Shown here: one piece after another, positions 61,515 through 64,000 of the stretch
Numbering within the stretch: position 1 is the stretch's first letter
Layout of the letters: each line of letters starts with the position of its first letter
Source: Treponema sp.
Lineage (GTDB): Bacteria > Spirochaetota > Spirochaetia > Treponematales > Treponemataceae
Length of the DNA stretch: 64,000 bases
Assembly: GCA_018384055.1 (NCBI GenBank)
Contig: JAHAZL010000056.1
Span: 3,496-67,495 of the forward strand
Direction of reading: 5' to 3'
The notes under the pieces: model-generated
Told to the model about the DNA's origin: nothing
Databases searched by the model: none
What the model saw: the letters and a program-made list of their open reading frames with translations, nothing else
Made by a program: the position numbers and the translations under genes

Positions 61515-62309
61515 TCAGTCTTTCCTGCAGAAAATGCTCTTGCTGTTTTCCGCCCAGCTGTACTGATTCATGTATTCGCCTTTGTAGGAATTGATAACTT
61601 TAACATCACCCTTTTCAAATTCATAGGCGTCGCACCAGAAAGCATTTACATCGATTCCGTAACAGTTCCAGCCTTTTTTCAGCATGTCCTGCGCACCAAA
61701 ACTTTCAAGAGTCTGCTTTAATGCCATCCAGCAGTGCCTCAAGTTGTTCTTGTTCTTTCCATCGTCTTCATTGTTTTCCCACAAAACAGCACACAGTTCT
61801 CCGCCGTTTACAGTGGAACCCCTTTTATCAACAAGATATGCAAGAAGTTCCTTTGCCTTAGAAAGGCTGAAAGTGACAAGCTTTTGATTAATGAACAGAT
61901 CGAAATTACCGAAACACTGGATCCTTATTTTTTCAGCAGCAGAAGCCTTTATCTCCTGCATGACATAGGCAAGTTCCTTCTTGATTTCATCTACATTTGT
62001 AGGCTTCGTAAGGTAACCGCTGCAACCGTTTTTCGTTGCCTCCGTCTTGTATTCCGAATAACCGGTAATGAAAATTATTCTGATGTCGGGAATTGATTCC
62101 TTTAGTTTTTCTGCAAGTTCGATGCCGTTCATTACAGGAAGATTTATATCAAGAATTGCAACATTCACATCCTTGTTTTTCTCTGCAAAATCGAGGACAT
62201 CTTCTGCATAAGAGAAATCGTACACTTCAGTAACATCATCCATGGAAAGAAGAAGATTCTTATGATACTGAAGAAGATTTTTTTCATCATCACAACAAAT
62301 AATTTTCAA
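61515..62309 (-). CDS. Response regulator with a SARP-like winged-helix output domain
   Basis: The 264-residue protein has a receiver domain (1-120) with acidic pocket CCDDE, phosphorylation aspartate in VAILDINLPVMNG, the threonine in IIFITGYSEY and the lysine in GYLTKPTNVDE. The output domain begins CFGNFDLFINQKLVTFSLSKAKELLAYLVDKRG and continues VNGGELCAVLWE and LRHCWMALKQTLESFG, the winged helix plus start of the bacterial transcriptional activator domain seen in SARP proteins, which are best known from Actinobacteria. It is the first gene of the pair with the LytS-type kinase. A palindrome at 62340-62352 lies in its promoter region. Confidence 0.9.
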   Translation of the reverse strand: MKIICCDDEKNLLQYHKNLLLSMDDVTEVYDFSYAEDVLDFAEKNKDVNVAILDINLPVMNGIELAEKLKESIPDIRIIFITGYSEYKTEATKNGCSGYLTKPTNVDEIKKELAYVMQEIKASAAEKIRIQCFGNFDLFINQKLVTFSLSKAKELLAYLVDKRGSTVNGGELCAVLWENNEDDGKNKNNLRHCWMALKQTLESFGAQDMLKKGWNCYGIDVNAFWCDAYEFEKGDVKVINSYKGEYMNQYSWAENSKSIFCRKD

Positions 62310-62339
62310 TTTAAATTACCTACTTTTATAAATTATACA

Positions 62340-62352
62340 TCACATTGTGTGA
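62340..62352. promoter_or_regulatory. TCACA-N3-TGTGA palindrome between the response regulator gene and pta
   Basis: TCACATTGTGTGA lies 31 bases upstream of the response regulator ATG, just upstream of a TATAAT (minus strand), so a bound protein would cover the promoter spacer. The half sites look like those of CRP/FNR-type regulators but the 3-base gap is shorter than the usual six. Self-control by the response regulator is a further option. Confidence 0.35.
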
Positions 62353-62399
62353 AAAGAATGTTAATTCAGTTTTTTTATTTTATTTGCATTTTCTATGAA

Positions 62400-62428
62400 T
62401 TGCAAACTTTTTGACCGAGTGGTATTCT
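62400..62428 (+). promoter_or_regulatory. Promoter of pta
   Basis: TTGCAA (62400-62405), 17 bases and TATTCT (62423-62428) lie 32 bases before the chosen ATG, with AAGAAGG as ribosome-binding site. Confidence 0.6.
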
Positions 62429-62460
62429 AGATGCAGATTTTTTTTATAAGAAGGCAAATT

Positions 62461-63492
62461 ATGGACTTTGTAACTGAATTAAAAGAAAAGGCAAAGAAAG
62501 CAGGAAAGACAATTGTTCTTTGTGAAGGTGAAGACAAGCGCGTTGTAGAAGCAGCTTCTATTATCGTAAAAGAAGGGATCGCAAAAATCATTCTTTTGGG
62601 AAACAAGGAAGAATGTGAAAAGGTTGCTCCTGGTGTAGATTTGAGCGGAGTAACACTCATCGATCCAACCACAGATTCAAAGGCAGACAAGTACGCAGAA
62701 CTTTTGTTCAAGGCACGCGAAGGAAAAATCAACAAGAAGACAAATGCTCCAGAATATGCTGATGTAGCAGCAGCAAAGGACTACATCCTTAAAGATAGAA
62801 CAATGTATGGCGCACTCATCCTCAAGGCAGGAGATGCAGACGGTTTCGTATCAGGTGCATGCCATTCAACAGCAAACACACTCCGCCCTGGCCTTCAGGT
62901 CATCAAAACAGCACCTGGAATCAAGACAGTATCTTCATGCTTCATCATGGTAGCTCCAGAATGCGGAAATCCATACATCAAGGAAGGCGTTTCTGTATTC
63001 GGAGACTGCGCAATCAACATTGAACCAACTGCAGAAGAAATGGCAGACATCGCAATTGCATCTGCAGACACAGCAAAGAAGATTGCAGGTATCGAACCAC
63101 GCGTTGCAATGCTTTCATTCTCAACAAAGGGATCTGGAAACGACAAGAAATTTACAGACCGCGTAACAAAGGGTCAGGAAGCAACAAAGATCGCTCAGGA
63201 AAAGGCTCCGGAACTCGCCCTCGACGGAGAATTCCAGTTTGACGCAGCAATCGCACCTGAAGTTGGAGAACTCAAGGCTCCGGGAAGCAAGGTTGCAGGA
63301 CATGCAAACACATTCATCTTCCCTAACATCAACGCAGGAAACATCGGTTACAAGATCTGCCAGCGCATGGGCGGTTGGATGGCAATCGGTCCTGTATGCC
63401 AGGGATTTGCAAAGCCTCTCAACGACCTTAGCCGCGGCTGCAATGTAGATGATATTATCGCCACAGTTGCAGTGACTGCATTACAGTCATAA
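62461..63492 (+). CDS. pta: Phosphate acetyltransferase
   Basis: Pta converts acetyl-CoA to acetyl phosphate, which acetate kinase uses to make ATP in fermentation. From ATG 62461 (MDFVTELKEKAKKAG) it has 343 residues, the length of the short family. Visible are VLCEGEDKRVVEAA, DADGFVSGACHSTANTLRPGLQ, AMLSFSTKGSGNDKKF, QFDAAIAPEVGELKAPGSKVAGHANTFIFPNINAGNIGYKICQR and GPVCQGFAKPLNDLSRGC, all typical of the phosphotransacetylase fold. The frame opens ten codons earlier, but AAGAAGG six bases before ATG 62461 supports that start. ackA is not adjacent. Codons favour C-endings, as expected for a highly expressed gene. Confidence 0.96.
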   Translation: MDFVTELKEKAKKAGKTIVLCEGEDKRVVEAASIIVKEGIAKIILLGNKEECEKVAPGVDLSGVTLIDPTTDSKADKYAELLFKAREGKINKKTNAPEYADVAAAKDYILKDRTMYGALILKAGDADGFVSGACHSTANTLRPGLQVIKTAPGIKTVSSCFIMVAPECGNPYIKEGVSVFGDCAINIEPTAEEMADIAIASADTAKKIAGIEPRVAMLSFSTKGSGNDKKFTDRVTKGQEATKIAQEKAPELALDGEFQFDAAIAPEVGELKAPGSKVAGHANTFIFPNINAGNIGYKICQRMGGWMAIGPVCQGFAKPLNDLSRGCNVDDIIATVAVTALQS

Positions 63493-63967
63493 AGTAAGCA
63501 GAGAAAGCCCGCGAGTTTTCGCCAGAAAACTCGTTAGTGAGCGTAGCGAACGACCAGCACTTCAGGCATAAACAATTATCCACCACAATTTAAGGAATAA
63601 GTTTATTGCCTTAAGTCAAGAAAGGGATGTCCAAAAGTATTTTGCATTTTGCACATCCCTTCATTGTTTTAAACCAGCGAATGCAGAACAGACCTCTAAA
63701 AAAACACAATGCCTTACTACAGACAGACTTCAACACCAAACATATATTCTCAAGGCTAAATTGGGAATGCATTTATAAATCACTAACAACAATTTCAATT
63801 TGTGGGGGAAAAATCCTTCTGCTTTATTTATTGAATAGTGTAAAATATCTTCAGATAAAAACTAATTTTAACTAATTATGTAACACTGGGGGTCCTATGC
63901 TAACATCATCAACTTAAGCCCACTATTTAAAAATTTCAAAATAAAGTAAAATTCCTTAGGTGGAAAA
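63493..63967. other. 475-base stretch without a gene
   Basis: It holds a 9-bp perfect hairpin CGAGTTTTC-GCCA-GAAAACTCG at about 63511-63532 just after pta, followed by GTGAGCGTAGCGAACGAC, and a second inverted repeat AAGGGATGT...ACATCCCTT at about 63620-63660 that may end the pta transcript. The rest is A/T-rich with stops in all frames. A GGGGG near 63889 and a TAAAAT near 63840 could belong to a promoter of the last gene, but I see no convincing -35/-10 pair. Confidence 0.5.
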
Positions 63968-64000
63968 ATGGGGGCAACATTTAAGAATAGATGGGAAGAA
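63968..64000 (+). CDS. Start of an unknown gene, cut by the window edge
   Basis: Eleven codons (MGATFKNRWEE) follow an AGGTGG ribosome-binding site four to five bases before the ATG. Nothing more can be said about the product; the basic-then-acidic start has no family signature. Confidence 0.45.
   Translation, partial: MGATFKNRWEE

Noticed and set aside
62431..62460. Ten extra codons at the start of pta
   Set aside because: They lie between the -10 box and the AAGAAGG site and have no family similarity; ATG 62461 is better.
63885..63905. CTGGGGGTCCTATGC as a sigma-54 promoter
   Set aside because: The GG and GC spacing fits roughly, but the other conserved bases do not, and the gene 60 bases on is unknown.

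Overview
The window looks like a chromosome segment of a spirochete of the genus Treponema, probably a free-living, gut or rumen saccharolytic one. Pointers are the giant SpiroCoCo-type coiled-coil protein with a terminal helix-turn-helix, the IspD-IspF fusion, the CarD regulator, a 1,528-residue acyl-CoA dehydratase activase-like protein, spirochete-style LptF/LptG and LolCDE sets, a GH5 glucanase and an AT-leaning base composition. No prophage, insertion sequence, CRISPR array or rRNA operon is visible. Most genes are housekeeping and lie on the minus strand. Layout, left to right: the cut start of a possible RNB-type ribonuclease; a sugar-ABC ATPase with its own promoter and phased AATT tracts upstream; a DUF554 membrane protein; tRNA-Leu(GAG). 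Then comes a minus-strand operon of M16 protease, dut, lptF, lptG, tgt and a secreted HEAT-repeat protein (about 10.0 down to 2.9 kb). Next is the conserved translation cluster rimP-nusA-infB-rbfA, then a MATE transporter, a truB-ribF gene fusion, rpsO and pnp (21.5 down to 10.1 kb). Upstream is an mcsA-mcsB-clpC operon whose McsB seems to have lost its kinase residues (25.9 to 21.7 kb). A seven-gene minus-strand operon follows: prfB, a PEGA-like envelope protein, ftsY, an unknown protein and a LolCDE-type lipoprotein exporter (33.9 to 25.9 kb). A small stand-alone Cas2-like protein faces a plus-strand block: an FN3/TPR secreted protein, a GH5 endoglucanase without signal peptide, carD and ispDF (34.3 to 38.4 kb). 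The 1,854-residue coiled-coil gene follows on the minus strand, then an envelope operon of a periplasmic protein, a 969-residue TPR protein, an outer-membrane beta-barrel candidate, ExbB, ExbD, a TonB-like protein and a HAD phosphatase (52.8 to 44.1 kb). The right end has the activase-like protein, an orphan adenine methyltransferase with repeats on both sides, ilvE, a LytS-type kinase with a SARP-like response regulator, pta, a 475-base gene-poor stretch and the first codons of another gene. The most notable points are: the truB-ribF fusion that lacks a flavokinase domain; the degenerate McsB beside an intact McsA and ClpC; two or three genes whose -10 box lies 7-9 bases before the ATG, suggesting leaderless mRNAs; an ilvE transcript predicted to begin with a 36-nt hairpin; a palindrome that exactly fills a promoter spacer upstream of rimP; helically phased AATT tracts upstream of the ABC ATPase promoter; the self-contained ExbBD-TonB/barrel/TPR operon; the orphan Cas2-like gene; and a dispersed GGGGACAGACCCC-type repeat that also appears in frame inside exbD. 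All calls come from reading the sequence and recalled family knowledge; no database search was run.
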